DNA from: Neorhodopirellula pilleata
Lineage (GTDB): Bacteria; Planctomycetota; Planctomycetia; Pirellulales; Pirellulaceae
Reading direction: 5' to 3'
Length of the DNA: 64,000 bases
Assembly (NCBI RefSeq): GCF_007859915.1
Contig: NZ_SJPM01000002.1
Span: 623,919-687,918, forward strand
The notes beneath the pieces were generated by a model. That model saw nothing but the letters and a program-made list of their open reading frames with translations, searched no databases and was not told the DNA's origin. Below, in pieces: positions 46,022 to 56,610 of the stretch (positions are counted from its first letter, which is position 1; every line of letters begins with the position of its first letter). The position numbers and the translations under genes are program-made.

Positions 46022-47284
46022 CTAGTTGGTTTCCCAGCGGATCGCGAGTAGGCGAGCAAGTATCAGTAATGCAAACGCTGTGCCTAGCAAGACGCTCAAT
46101 TGCGGCCCCAGTTCGCTCGGTGGTAACTCGCGCCAGAACACTTTGTCGTAACCATCGAGTGCCCAGGCGTTGAACGTCCATAGTCCTACGTCGCGGAGCG
46201 ATTCGCTCATGACGTAGCGAGGCACCATCGATCCTCCCAGAGCACTCATCGTTAAGACGGCGACCACCGATAGCCCGTTAAGTTGGCCGCGGGTTCGGCA
46301 CAACGTCGCCAGAAATAATCCGAATGATGCGGCCGCCGCGGCGGTGGTGACGGTCATCATCACGAAGCCGTCGAAATGCCCCATCAAATCCAAACCAAAT
46401 GCAATCTGTGCCCACACAAACATGACGGTGACTTGGACGCAACCGAGCAGAGTCAAATAGAACCACTTTCCTAGCAGCAGTTGGTCCATCGACATTTGAG
46501 TTGCTAGCAAACGTTCGAGCGTGTGGCTCTCGCGTTCTTCCAACAATACGCCTCCACCGCTGGTCGCTCCGAATAACAAGAACATGACCGCGATGCCGGC
46601 GGCGTAGACGCTAACCAAGGGATTCGATTTGCCTTGTCCGATCACGTTGACGACGTCAATCTTCGGCGGTCGAAATCCCTCCGACGCGGTGCTGGGAGAC
46701 GACGATGGGGTTGCGGGAGCGGAGGATGCGGGTGACGTAGGCGTGTCGGCATCGTCCGAATCGTCCGTGATCGCAGGTTTCTGGGCGACGTTTTCGACGA
46801 ACTTGGCGAAGTCAGGATCGATGCCAGTGGTTGGTCGATTTGGCGAGTCCAGTGGATTGGCTGCTGACGAAAGGTGTGTCATCATCGCTCGCGTGACCAA
46901 AGCCGTGACGACCTGCGCGGCGACTTGATCGGAAGCGTCATTGAGCAATTCGGCCGATAGGTCGCCCTCGTTTTCGTGGATGACAACGGCGATCGTGGCA
47001 GTTCCCCGGCGGACCATCGTCTCGGCGGTTGGTCGGTCGACCGTGAGCGCGTCTTCGTTACCGCGAACAATCCGCAGTCCCTCGTTTTGGCTGAGCGCGT
47101 CGAGCACGGGTCGACAAGTTCCATCGACCAAGACGACCTTTACCCGAGGCGTCGAACCGACCCCGCGGGTGAAGATCAAGGCGAAGATCGTGAAGAAAGC
47201 GATCGGCACGATGAACGTCAATAACCATTCGACACGGTTGTGACGCAGTCGACGCAAATGGATTTCGATCACTTTCCAGACCAT
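46022..47284 (-). CDS. ABC-2 type transporter permease
   Basis: 420 residues. One helix near the N-terminus (EWLLTFIVPIAFFTIFALIF), then a large non-membrane domain of about 190 residues including a low-complexity Ser/Thr/Pro/Ala stretch, then five or so C-terminal helices (VYAAGIAVMFLLFGATSGGG, WFYLTLLGCVQVTVMFVWAQI, FVMMTVTTAAAAASFGLFLATL, LNGLSVVAVLTMSALGGSMV and LLGTAFALLILARLLAI). This is the YhgE/ABC-2 exporter architecture. It starts 3 nt after the ATPase gene and must form one exporter with it, likely for lipids, polysaccharide or a drug-like compound. Confidence 0.9.
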   Translation of the reverse strand: MVWKVIEIHLRRLRHNRVEWLLTFIVPIAFFTIFALIFTRGVGSTPRVKVVLVDGTCRPVLDALSQNEGLRIVRGNEDALTVDRPTAETMVRRGTATIAVVIHENEGDLSAELLNDASDQVAAQVVTALVTRAMMTHLSSAANPLDSPNRPTTGIDPDFAKFVENVAQKPAITDDSDDADTPTSPASSAPATPSSSPSTASEGFRPPKIDVVNVIGQGKSNPLVSVYAAGIAVMFLLFGATSGGGVLLEERESHTLERLLATQMSMDQLLLGKWFYLTLLGCVQVTVMFVWAQIAFGLDLMGHFDGFVMMTVTTAAAAASFGLFLATLCRTRGQLNGLSVVAVLTMSALGGSMVPRYVMSESLRDVGLWTFNAWALDGYDKVFWRELPPSELGPQLSVLLGTAFALLILARLLAIRWETN

Positions 47285-47287
47285 CGG

Positions 47288-48253
47288 TCATCCATCCCGC
47301 AGTGCGTGGCCGGTCAAGTGCAGGAACACATGATGCAAAGACGGATTCTGGACATCGACGTCCGTGACACCGTACCCGGCACTGCGCAGGGCGTCGATCA
47401 ACCGAGGCAATTCCGCAGCCACATCTTGAATCTTGGCCGCGATGGTCGATTCCCCGGGATGAACGATGAGGTTCAATCCCGTCATCGCGAGCGTTTCATT
47501 GCCAGAGCCTCTCAGGACTTGATCCAAACGAATCGTGACCGTCCGATCAACACCGATGGTTTGTTTGATGAGTTCGTCGAAGGTTCCGGTGGCGACGACG
47601 CGACCATGATCGACGATCACAATCCGGTCGCACTGCGTTTCGGCTTCGTCGAGGTGATGGGTCGTCAATAGGATCGACGTTCCGCGGACGCTCAGTTCAT
47701 CGAGCATCGAAAAAATCCGCTGGCGACTTTGCGGATCGACGCCCACGCTCGGTTCATCGAGTAGCAGAATCTCGGGATCGTGCAAAACGCCACACGCCAA
47801 GTTAATGCGCCGCTTCATCCCGCCGGAAAACGTGTTGACCAAATGGTCGGCTCGGTCCTCGAGTCCGGTCCACGTCAGTGCCCACTGAATCTTATGACGC
47901 AGAATCTTACCGGTCAGGCCGTGAAAGCGGCCGAACGCGGATAGGTTTTCACGCGTCGTCAGGTCGCCATACAATGCGATTTCTTGTGGCACCAATCCGA
48001 GAGTTTCGCGGACATGGCGATGATGAGCGGGTTGTCCCATCAGCTCGATCCGGCCGGAGTCCGGTCGCGTTCGGCCGGACAAGCACCGGATCATGGTTGT
48101 CTTACCGGCCCCGTTGGGCCCCAAATACGCCAGCCGTTCGCCGGGAAATAAACGAAAAGAGATTCCGTCCAAGGCGGTGTGCGAGTTCGAACCGCGACCG
48201 AAACTTTTTTTCAGTTCCGTCACGGTGATGGCGTCCGGGGGCGACGAAATCAA
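47288..48253 (-). CDS. ABC transporter ATP-binding protein
   Basis: 321 residues. Walker A GPNGAGKT is at 45-52, the Q-loop region GLVPQEIALYGDLT follows, the signature is FSGGMKRRINLACG, and Walker B with the D-loop is EILLLDEPSVGVDPQ, ending with the H-loop TTHHLDEAE. The C-terminal ~90 residues (IGVDRTVTIRLDQVLRG...) are the extension common to ABC-2 exporters. The start is a TTG at 48253; no better start is visible upstream. It is directly followed by the permease gene. Confidence 0.94.
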   Translation of the reverse strand: MISSPPDAITVTELKKSFGRGSNSHTALDGISFRLFPGERLAYLGPNGAGKTTMIRCLSGRTRPDSGRIELMGQPAHHRHVRETLGLVPQEIALYGDLTTRENLSAFGRFHGLTGKILRHKIQWALTWTGLEDRADHLVNTFSGGMKRRINLACGVLHDPEILLLDEPSVGVDPQSRQRIFSMLDELSVRGTSILLTTHHLDEAETQCDRIVIVDHGRVVATGTFDELIKQTIGVDRTVTIRLDQVLRGSGNETLAMTGLNLIVHPGESTIAAKIQDVAAELPRLIDALRSAGYGVTDVDVQNPSLHHVFLHLTGHALRDG

Positions 48254-48373
48254 AGCATGCCTCGAAACGAGCGTTCACGAACGGGGGTGGTCGAAGTTAC
48301 GTTTTAACGATAGTACTTCAACGACAACGATGACGGAAACGCCAAACTCCCTCGATTCAACCCCTTGGGGCTC

Positions 48374-48739
48374 ATGCAATTCGAAACTAATTCACTCCAG
48401 CCAACCGACGACGTCCCCGACGGAGGGGAATGGCACGCCGTTCGTCAGCTTGCCGCAGACGATGCGTCCGAGTCGGCTGATCTTGCATTCGAGGCGTTAA
48501 TCGGCGAGCGTGTCGTGGCTGTCTTTCGCCACGCCGGCCACTGGTACGCGATCGACGCCATGTGCGCCCATCAGGGCGGGCCGCTCGCCCAGGGATCCGT
48601 CCGGGACGGATGTGTGACCTGTCCTTGGCACGGGTGGCAGTACGACCTGGCCACCGGCATCCAAACGATCAACCGGCAGCCGTTGCAGCAAACTTACCCA
48701 ATCCGCCAAAACGAAGATCGTGTCGAGGTGTTCGTTTGA
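48374..48739 (+). CDS. Rieske [2Fe-2S] ferredoxin-like protein
   Basis: 121 residues from the ATG at 48374 (GGGG lies just upstream; a TTG at 48365 is possible). The Rieske cluster ligands are C64-A-H66 and C83-P-W-H86 (C-x-H-x16-C-x2-H, within YAIDAMCAHQGGP and VTCPWHGWQYDL). The domain resembles NirD and dioxygenase-type ferredoxins. No oxygenase is adjacent, so it may serve as a general electron carrier. Its stop overlaps the start of moaB (TTGA), indicating a two-gene operon. Confidence 0.92.
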   Translation: MQFETNSLQPTDDVPDGGEWHAVRQLAADDASESADLAFEALIGERVVAVFRHAGHWYAIDAMCAHQGGPLAQGSVRDGCVTCPWHGWQYDLATGIQTINRQPLQQTYPIRQNEDRVEVFV

Positions 48740-49287
48740 ACGACGTGCCTGAAAAACTGCCGATATTATCGGCGACCGAATCATGCGGATGCCCAGACAT
48801 CGATCCAAAAGCGGCCCTCCGGGTAGCCGTCTTTACGCTTTCAGATACGCGAACATTGGCCGACGACCGCAGCGGGGACCGCGTGGTCGAGTTGTTCGAA
48901 AATGAGGGCCATCACGTTGTGATTCGCGAAATCTTGACCGATGATGCCGAACCCTTGATTGCTCGTATCCGCGCCGTTTGTCAGACGCCTGGTCTTGACG
49001 CGATCGTCACGACCGGCGGCACCGGGATCGCGCCTCGAGACTTGGCGATCGACGCGATCGAAAGTTTATTGGAAGTAAGCTTGCCTGGTTTTGGCGAGTA
49101 TTTCCGCTCGCTGTCGATTGCCGAAATCGGTCCCAAGGCGATGCTCAGTCGTGCGACGGCCGGTCGCATCGGTCGGACGGTTATCTTTGCCTTGCCGGGC
49201 TCGACCGGCGCGGTGACGACAGGCATGACACACTGCGTCTTACCGATCATTCGACATGCCGTGTCCTTGGTACAACGAGCGAGTTAA
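48736..49287 (+). CDS. moaB: Molybdenum cofactor biosynthesis MoaB/Mog-like protein
   Basis: 183 residues from a TTG overlapping the Rieske stop; a GTG at 48745 is an alternative. RVAVFTLSDTRTLADDRSGD, IVTTGGTGIAPRDLAI with the TGG and AxRD motifs, LPGFGEYFRSLS and FALPGSTGAVTTGM define the MoaB/Mog molybdopterin adenylyltransferase family. It binds and adenylylates molybdopterin before metal insertion. No other moco gene is nearby, so the partners must lie elsewhere. A short Cys-rich N-terminal part (TESCGCPDIDP) precedes the domain. Confidence 0.93.
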   Translation: MNDVPEKLPILSATESCGCPDIDPKAALRVAVFTLSDTRTLADDRSGDRVVELFENEGHHVVIREILTDDAEPLIARIRAVCQTPGLDAIVTTGGTGIAPRDLAIDAIESLLEVSLPGFGEYFRSLSIAEIGPKAMLSRATAGRIGRTVIFALPGSTGAVTTGMTHCVLPIIRHAVSLVQRAS

Positions 49288-49305
49288 GAGCCTATCCGAA
49301 AAGGG

Positions 49306-49377
49306 GTCTGACCCTTTGGAGGCAATATACCGTAGCTGGAATTCAGTGATTTCTGAATTCTTGCGAATCCAGCTACG
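49306..49377. repeat. Palindromic intergenic repeats downstream of moaB
   Basis: CGTAGCTGGA (49331-49340) pairs with TCCAGCTACG (49368-49377). Inside, GAATTCAG (49339-49346) pairs with CTGAATTC (49353-49360) around a 6-nt loop, giving a compact nested hairpin. Just before it, AAAAGGGGTCTGACCCTTT is another imperfect palindrome. The 285-nt gap (49288-49572) holds no gene I can support. Confidence 0.6.
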
Positions 49378-49572
49378 ACCCATGGAAGATTTTTTTCTGC
49401 CGCTCGCCTAAGGAGGCGACCGACCGTCCGGCCGAGGGGTGGGCGTGCATCTCGTTTTCGGAAAAGTTGCGGATCGGGTCGCTTTCGTTTGCGATCTTTG
49501 GGATAAAGAGGACGTCAAACGTTTGGCAGCGGAGCGGGACGCTTCGGCGTGTTTGACCTTGTCTCGGTATGA

Positions 49573-52311
49573 TTGGAATTTGGCGTGGATCGGGTTCGTT
49601 CTGTTTTATTGTGGGCTGCCGCTCTCATCTTGGTCATTTTGCCGATGCTGTTGGCGGTTGATTTCGGTGGCATCTACCACTGGAGTCAATACGTCGCCGC
49701 GATCGGTGTGCTTGTTGCGGCGGTACTCGCCGTCGCCGGGCTGACCGATTCAACGGCGTCGTCGGGATTGATGCAGCACCGCTTGCTGATCCCACTTGGA
49801 TTGCTCGTCGGTTGGGCGTGGTTTCAGTCGATCTCGATGCCGGCGGGATTGGTTTCTTGGATAAGCCCGGGGTCTCATGAGGCCTACACGCGTTGGCTGG
49901 AACCGTTCTTGGACGCGTCTGAAGTGGATGCGGAAATGTCCGTTTCGGTGTCGCCCGGCGATACGGCCCATGTCGCAGCGTTATTAACGATCTTGCTACC
50001 ACTTTGCTGGGCCGGATCGATCGTCTTCCACGGTCGCAACCGTTTGAAAATGCTGCTCAGTGCGATCGCCATTGCCGGGGCAAGCGTTGCCATCTTAGGT
50101 TTTTATCGCAAGTTGGACCCGACGGCGGACTTGTGGATTTTCCGTCCCAAGGCGACGTCGTTTGCGGGGTTTGTCAATCGCAACAACGCAGCACTGATGT
50201 TGAACCTGGGGCTTGCGGCAAGTTTAGGGTTGCTGTCGTGGCGGATGATGGCGCTTCATCAAATCGAGTTGGACGATCCCGATTTTGAGTTCAATGATTT
50301 GGTCGCGTTGATTTCCGATCGAGAGTCGCTGACCGGATTGTTGTCGGGAACGTGTTGTTCGGCCGGACTGTTGATCAACGGTTCGCGGGGCGGCTTGGTC
50401 GCGGCCATTTTCGGCTTGGTACTCGCCTTCGGCTACGTTCGGCCGCGCCGGGGGTTGCTCAGTATTCCCGTTTTGTTTCTGGTCTTGGCCGCGTCGGTGG
50501 CAATCTTGGTCACGCCGATGCAACTCAACTTGGAATCGCTCCAGCGGATGGAATTGATCTCTGCGGAAGCGGACACTTTACAAAGCGACGGCCGACTGAC
50601 TCACTGGCAGGACGGATGGAAAGCCGCGATGGCTTATTTGCCGGGCGGTTCAGGCGTTTCGACTTACGGATACGCATACTTACCCTACCAAGACGCCTCG
50701 GCGGGCGCGTGGTTCGAACACGCCGACAACTTGTGGTTGGAGATGTTCGTGGAAACCGGTGCGATTGGAGTTTTGGTCGCCGCAATGATGCTGGGGTTTC
50801 TGTTGATCTCAGTGAATCGTCTAGCGTTATCGGTTGATCCGCTCGATCAGGGGCTACGCGTGGCGTGCTGGTACATGATCGCAGCTGTCGTCGTATCACA
50901 ATTTTTCGACTTCGGCTTGGCGATGCCGGCCAATCTATTCGCCGTCGTTTTGTTGTCGACAGCGGTGGTGTCGCGAGATTTTGCCAATGGTGGTGCTTCG
51001 GCGGTAATCCAAGATCACGGAGCGTTCGACACGCCCGAGCCGGAAAAGCCGCGTATTCGTTTGAAGGCGGAAACCAGAAACGGAGTTTCGTGGTCACTCG
51101 TCTCAACGGCGGCGGTGGCGATCGCCGCGTCGGTGGTGGGATGGTTGGTCATGCCACGTCTGCGCGACGACGCGATCGCTCAATCGATGTTGAATCGTCT
51201 ACGCGACGAGTACACGCAATGGAGACTCAATCCGGATTCGCTTGAGAAAATGGAAGAAGTCTTGGTCGAGCAACTCTCGATCCGACCGACGCCCTATCTT
51301 TACGCACAGCTTGCGACGGTTCAAAAGGACCGGGGCCGCTTAATCGAGTCGTTAGAATGGAAGCCACGGACGACCGATGAATTGTCCAAGGTTTTCGCCC
51401 AGACGAGTTTGGTCAATCGCGAATTGCCGTATCCGCCCAAAGCCAACGTGCCGCGGCGTGGGAACCCGCCGAGTTACCGCCACTATCTCAATGCATGGCA
51501 AACCTGTTTGGCATCGCTGGCAGATTGTCCGCTGGCGCAGGCACCACGCGGAGATCTCTTGCGGCTCAAACCAATCGTCTTTCACGAGAGACCCGGCAGC
51601 GGAAACGAGTCTCTCGCGTTGGTACCGAATTCAGCGCAGTCACCTGAGACCATGGCCGATCACGCGGTAGAACATTTAACAACCTTCTACGGCGGGAATC
51701 CACAACGGCTGATGACGCTGGGAACTGAGTCGCTGCTGCGAGGTGATCTGACGCGAGCCGAGACGGCCTTTCGCAGAGCGTTGACGACGAATCCGAATTA
51801 CGCGACCGAAGTGATGAATCGCCTGAAAGATTTCCCCGACGCGGACGTCGTCAATGCAATTCCGGAAACTTCCGAAGCGATGAAGCGGGCCGCCGCGAGC
51901 TATCTCTCGTGGCAAAATCCCGACCCTCGTTTCTTGCGTCGATGTTTGGAGATCATTCGCTGCCATGCGGGCGAGTCGATGTCCCAACGCTCCGCTTGCG
52001 AGGCGCTGCGGGGCAAGATTTACTTCTTTTTGGAATCGCCCGAAAAAGGAATCGAGGCCTACCTCAGCGCGATTCGGTTCGCCCCCGACCAAGCCAATTT
52101 CCGGCTCGAGTTGATCGACTATTTGCTCAGCCAAGGACGTACGGCCGAAGCGATGGCGCAAGCCAGGTTGGGTCGAACAAGTTTGCCCGACAACCCTCGC
52201 TTTCAAAAGGTGGTCGACCAAATCGCCGAATCAGATCGCAAACGACTGACCGAGTCGAGTGAACTGCCTCAGATCGATCCTGAACAAATCGAAGCGATCT
52301 TGAATCCGTGA
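49573..52311 (+). CDS. O-antigen ligase/polymerase-like protein with C-terminal TPRs
   Basis: 912 residues. The N-terminal 480 residues have about 10-12 hydrophobic helices, including WAAALILVILPMLLAVDFGG and FVNRNNAALMLNLGLAASLG, and the WzyC-type motif LINGSRGGLVAAIFGLVLAF; the extracytoplasmic part after it contains HWQDGWKAAMAYLPGGSGVSTYG and the HADNLWLEMFVETG histidine. The C-terminal ~350 residues are TPR-like helices (AETAFRRALTTNPNYA, GRTAEAMAQARLGRTSLPDNP). It probably ligates or polymerises surface glycans in the inner membrane. The start is a TTG at 49573; GTG at 49585 is possible. Confidence 0.88.
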   Translation: MEFGVDRVRSVLLWAAALILVILPMLLAVDFGGIYHWSQYVAAIGVLVAAVLAVAGLTDSTASSGLMQHRLLIPLGLLVGWAWFQSISMPAGLVSWISPGSHEAYTRWLEPFLDASEVDAEMSVSVSPGDTAHVAALLTILLPLCWAGSIVFHGRNRLKMLLSAIAIAGASVAILGFYRKLDPTADLWIFRPKATSFAGFVNRNNAALMLNLGLAASLGLLSWRMMALHQIELDDPDFEFNDLVALISDRESLTGLLSGTCCSAGLLINGSRGGLVAAIFGLVLAFGYVRPRRGLLSIPVLFLVLAASVAILVTPMQLNLESLQRMELISAEADTLQSDGRLTHWQDGWKAAMAYLPGGSGVSTYGYAYLPYQDASAGAWFEHADNLWLEMFVETGAIGVLVAAMMLGFLLISVNRLALSVDPLDQGLRVACWYMIAAVVVSQFFDFGLAMPANLFAVVLLSTAVVSRDFANGGASAVIQDHGAFDTPEPEKPRIRLKAETRNGVSWSLVSTAAVAIAASVVGWLVMPRLRDDAIAQSMLNRLRDEYTQWRLNPDSLEKMEEVLVEQLSIRPTPYLYAQLATVQKDRGRLIESLEWKPRTTDELSKVFAQTSLVNRELPYPPKANVPRRGNPPSYRHYLNAWQTCLASLADCPLAQAPRGDLLRLKPIVFHERPGSGNESLALVPNSAQSPETMADHAVEHLTTFYGGNPQRLMTLGTESLLRGDLTRAETAFRRALTTNPNYATEVMNRLKDFPDADVVNAIPETSEAMKRAAASYLSWQNPDPRFLRRCLEIIRCHAGESMSQRSACEALRGKIYFFLESPEKGIEAYLSAIRFAPDQANFRLELIDYLLSQGRTAEAMAQARLGRTSLPDNPRFQKVVDQIAESDRKRLTESSELPQIDPEQIEAILNP

Positions 52312-52529
52312 TTTTTGGGAAACTCATCGATTTGACTCGCGCCTCCGAGGTGGCCGTTGTCCGCATTCGAACGCACTGTCATCTATTGGCAAGCAATGAA
52401 GAAACCGTGAATTAAATGCGTGCTCGATAACACATCGTTTACTTCGACGTGGACAGGTCCTAATCTTGCTCATGAAGGGACCCCAATTTAGGTGGATCGT
52501 ATACCTTACACCAATCCGAGCGTTCGGAG

Positions 52530-53459
52530 ATGAGCCAGTCACAACGTAAGATCGTCGACTCGAATCAGCCCGTCGCGATGGTAGGGCCGGGATCGATTTC
52601 GGAACCGTTGATTTCTGAAACCGTTATTAGCGATCATGCGGGTCCGACGATGTCGGCACAAGAGGTCACTACTGACGTTAGCGGGCCCGGAATTGAGAGG
52701 AAGTCTTCCGCTGCCCCCACGACCGATTCCTTGGCCAAAGCCCCGCCGCCTCAACTCATTGTCGTTCGTTGGAACGAAGGACAGCCGTTTGATGTGATCG
52801 CGCTGCGCGATCGACTCAAACGGGCAATCGATGTCCCCGGCCGCCGCGTGATCATTGACTTGCGAGCTGTCACAGGCACGCCACCGCTTCTATTCGAATT
52901 ACTCTGGCACGTTAGTCTCTACGCCAAAGCGAAAAGCAAAGCCGTTGCGTTACGGGTCGAGGATCCTGAAATGCGCCGCCGACTGCAGGAAAATACAGCA
53001 CCGGCGGCCGATGGCGATACACTCACCAAGTCGAAATTTGGAGCTTACTTCGGAACCGATGCGACTCCCGCCGGCGAATCAGCCGATGACGTTTTGCGAT
53101 CCCATCGTTACTCGGTCGAAAGGGCAGGTTTGCACGACGAGGAATCCACCAAACCGTCTCGTTCCCAACTCAGGAAAAAAAACAAACCGAAACGGAAACG
53201 GACGCTACGAGACAATCTCATCTTTGGCGGCGTGCTTTTGACCGGTGCCTCAATCGTTGTGTTTCTTGAATACCGTTTGGTGTATCACGATTCGAATGAT
53301 GCGGTCGCCGTTCCAGAGAAAAGTTTTGAATCCGACGATCAATCCAATTTGATCGCGAGGCAGGAGCAACAGATTGAACAGCTTGAAGCGGAACTGGAGC
53401 GGGTTCGTCGCGAACGGGATATCTTGAAGGAAGCATTGCGGATCACACGATCGCGTTGA
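52530..53459 (+). CDS. Single-span membrane protein with coiled coil, unknown function
   Basis: 309 residues, start ATG at 52530. A Ser/Thr-rich 70-residue N-terminus is followed by a compact domain, residues ~75-155, whose alternating strands and helices (LIVVRWNEGQPFDVI, RVIIDLRAVTGTPPLLFELLWHVSLYAKAK, AVALRVED) recall a STAS-like fold. A basic stretch (RKKNKPKRKRTLRD) precedes one membrane helix (LIFGGVLLTGASIVVFLEYR), and a Glu/Arg/Gln coiled coil ends the protein (QEQQIEQLEAELERVRRERD). Topology puts the first domain in the cytoplasm. I do not recognise a named family. Confidence 0.7.
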   Translation: MSQSQRKIVDSNQPVAMVGPGSISEPLISETVISDHAGPTMSAQEVTTDVSGPGIERKSSAAPTTDSLAKAPPPQLIVVRWNEGQPFDVIALRDRLKRAIDVPGRRVIIDLRAVTGTPPLLFELLWHVSLYAKAKSKAVALRVEDPEMRRRLQENTAPAADGDTLTKSKFGAYFGTDATPAGESADDVLRSHRYSVERAGLHDEESTKPSRSQLRKKNKPKRKRTLRDNLIFGGVLLTGASIVVFLEYRLVYHDSNDAVAVPEKSFESDDQSNLIARQEQQIEQLEAELERVRRERDILKEALRITRSR

Positions 53460-53464
53460 TGCCG

Positions 53465-54925
53465 CTATGACCGCATCATCTGCTGTCGACACACGTCCAG
53501 AATGCTGCGTTCGTCCGATAAGTGCGAGACTTGAATGTTCTCGGCCATCAGTGGTCCGGCGACGCTAGTATATTCATTGAGGTCCAATGAATTCATGATC
53601 ACCGATACCGCCCAACCACGTCGAGCTAAACCAACCAGCGCGCCGATGGTTTCGGGTGGCGCCTGTTGCAAAATGACGAGCAGCGTGGTCTCGTTGGACA
53701 AACGAGATTCCGATTCAATCAAGAATTCCGCAAGGGTCAGTCCGTCGGTTCGTTCGAGTCGGGCGAGCGTTCGGATCATCGCTTGCAGATGAACCGGGCC
53801 TCGTTCAACACTGATGATCACCGGTCGCAAGCGGTCGTTCGTGACGCTCATTTTGGCCGCTTCCCCGGCACTGGACCGCTGTCGAAACGGATCACTGACA
53901 CGGTGGTCGCCGCGGAAACCCTCCTCGCGAACTCGATCGGCCGCGTCGCGTCCATTGGTTGCCAAACCAAACGGTTCACCTGCGTCGTGCAATGCCGCCG
54001 CGATCGACGCCGCTGCTGTGATGGCCAAATCCGTTCGAAACGGTTCATGGCGATCGGGGTTGGTGTCGACGTGCATGTCCAAGATCAGTGTCGAACCGAT
54101 CACCGATGAAGGCTCATAGATCTTGCTGTGCAACGTTCCCGTTCGCGCCGTTGCCGCCCAGTGGACACTTCGCATCGGGTCGCCGATCTGCCATTGGCGA
54201 ATGCCTCGCAAGCGGGTCGGGTCCGGCATGATATTTGCGCGGATACGAATCTCGCCGATGGGACGACGCGAACCGATTTCGAAGGTCGACAACAATTCGA
54301 TCTTTGGAAGCACCGTCACGAACACCGGCCGCGTACCCAAGCGAAAACGACGGTACATGCCGACCGGGTCGCCCGTTTCCAACACCGTCGGACCGATTTG
54401 ATAGTAACCGCGTCGTCGACAATGAATCGTGTATCGCAAATACTTCGTCTGCCCCGGCCACAGCGATAGCACTTGCAAGCGTGGCCCATCGATGGTCAAG
54501 GGAGCGGCCCGATACAATTCGCTCGCCGAGTCGGATTCTTCGTTCTCCGTCGCCGTCAAACGCGGCAGAAGATCTTCCGCCAAAACCCAAGCGACAGGAA
54601 GTTTGCCCCGATTGGTTACGGCAACCGTGATCGGGATCTTGGACCCGATGCGAACGGCCAAATCGCCGCTTTCGGGATCATCATTGGTGGGCGCTTCGTC
54701 GATCGACGGTAGTCCGTCCTGGCGGACCGCGACGACGTTCTCGGACCATTCCGACGAGAGATACGCTCCGCCAGCGACGACAAGGGCCACCGTCATCGCC
54801 GCCGTCATCCACAATCCTGCACCGGCGATCATGCCAAGGACCAACACGCCGGCGCAGATCGCAACGATGGTGAACGTGCTCGAAGAGGACGTCGTTGTCG
54901 AAGAAGACGCGTTAGGATCGTTCAT
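53465..54925 (-). CDS. DUF58 domain protein
   Basis: 486 residues. After a Ser/Thr run come two adjacent membrane helices (FTIVAICAGVLVLGMIAGAGLW and MTVALVVAGGAYL). The DUF58 core is RGYYQIGPTVLETGDPVGMYR, RGIRQWQIGDPMRSVHWAATARTG with the conserved DPxRxVxW, and LILDMHVD, the start of a von Willebrand A-like fold. DUF58 proteins pair with MoxR ATPases and are thought to take part in assembly or metal insertion of envelope complexes. The moxR gene lies 15 nt upstream, giving the common moxR-DUF58 pair. No transglutaminase-like gene follows. Confidence 0.93.
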   Translation of the reverse strand: MNDPNASSSTTTSSSSTFTIVAICAGVLVLGMIAGAGLWMTAAMTVALVVAGGAYLSSEWSENVVAVRQDGLPSIDEAPTNDDPESGDLAVRIGSKIPITVAVTNRGKLPVAWVLAEDLLPRLTATENEESDSASELYRAAPLTIDGPRLQVLSLWPGQTKYLRYTIHCRRRGYYQIGPTVLETGDPVGMYRRFRLGTRPVFVTVLPKIELLSTFEIGSRRPIGEIRIRANIMPDPTRLRGIRQWQIGDPMRSVHWAATARTGTLHSKIYEPSSVIGSTLILDMHVDTNPDRHEPFRTDLAITAAASIAAALHDAGEPFGLATNGRDAADRVREEGFRGDHRVSDPFRQRSSAGEAAKMSVTNDRLRPVIISVERGPVHLQAMIRTLARLERTDGLTLAEFLIESESRLSNETTLLVILQQAPPETIGALVGLARRGWAVSVIMNSLDLNEYTSVAGPLMAENIQVSHLSDERSILDVCRQQMMRS

Positions 54926-54940
54926 GGAAAACGGCGTCGT

Positions 54941-55969
<1,029 letters not shown>

Positions 55970-56100
55970 AGACGGAACTCCGAAAAGGCTACTCGTACAT
56001 TAACCGCCCCATTGTACCTCAAGAAGTCGAGCGGGGGTGGCCACTCTAACGACTTGCCAAGTCAAGATTGATTCTAGACCAACCACGTGCTAGCGGCTGG

Positions 56101-56189
56101 TTGATTGAATTAGCCGTACCTCGTTAGCGGCGGTTAACCGGACTTGTTGATTGAATTAGCCGTTCCGCGTTAGCGGCGGTTAACCGGAC
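56101..56189. repeat. Tandem 43-nt direct repeat
   Basis: Two units of 43 nt (56101-56143, 56147-56189) share 41 positions, beginning TTGATTGAATTAGCCGT and ending GGCGGTTAACCGGAC. Each contains the TTGATT word and the CGTTAGCGG word found in the palindromic families elsewhere in the window. The preceding bases GTGCTAGCGGCTGG echo the GCTAGCGGGCTG end of the element at 59671. Confidence 0.8.
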
Positions 56190-56257
56190 GCCAACCGGGG
56201 CTAACGCTGCGCTGTTCAAAAATTTGGTATCGCGATATTTTCATTATCCGCAACTTC

Positions 56258-56435
56258 CTGTCACCTCTCCCAGCAAAGCTGGGGGAGGTCGGATCGAGCG
56301 AAGCAAGATCCGGGAGGGGGCATCCCCAGGGCAAACCAAGCCGATCCAACCAAACAACGCCCGTGCCCCCTCCCTCGCGGACTCCTGAACGTCGTCGCTC
56401 GACCTCCCCCAAACTGCGTTCGGGAGAGGTCACAG
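56258..56435. repeat. Large imperfect inverted repeat (CCTCTCCC/GGGAGAGG type)
   Basis: The left arm (about 56258-56322) starts CTGTCACCTCTCCC and contains GGGGGAGGTCG; the right arm (about 56364-56435) contains CGACCTCCCCC and ends GGGAGAGGTCACAG. The arms are imperfect inverted copies around a ~40-nt unpaired centre. It may form an extended hairpin of mobile-element type; no coding potential is visible. Confidence 0.7.
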
Positions 56436-56610
56436 GTGGACAAGAAACTGCTGGGAGAAAAAGGAAAAACAACGAGTCAACACCGAATTTTGAACTGCCT
56501 AGGCTGACGCCCATCGGGTAATTGTTGTCATTCGGGTTACCAAAACATCTAAAACAACAGCCCGCTAGTGCACTACGGCTGTTGAAATGGTTATTAACTG
56601 CGAACAATCG

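Larger units (their letters stand above)
55970..56610. other. Repeat-rich intergenic region
   Basis: 641 nt between moxR and the Gfo/Idh/MocA gene, all transcribed from flanking minus-strand genes if at all. It contains two 43-nt direct repeats (56101-56143 and 56147-56189) and a long inverted repeat (56258-56322 with 56364-56435). No credible gene is visible. Confidence 0.6.

Noticed and set aside
49439..49744. Open frame before the O-antigen ligase gene
   Set aside because: It overlaps the ligase start in another frame, is Cys/Trp-rich without domain character, and lies partly in repeat-containing intergenic DNA.
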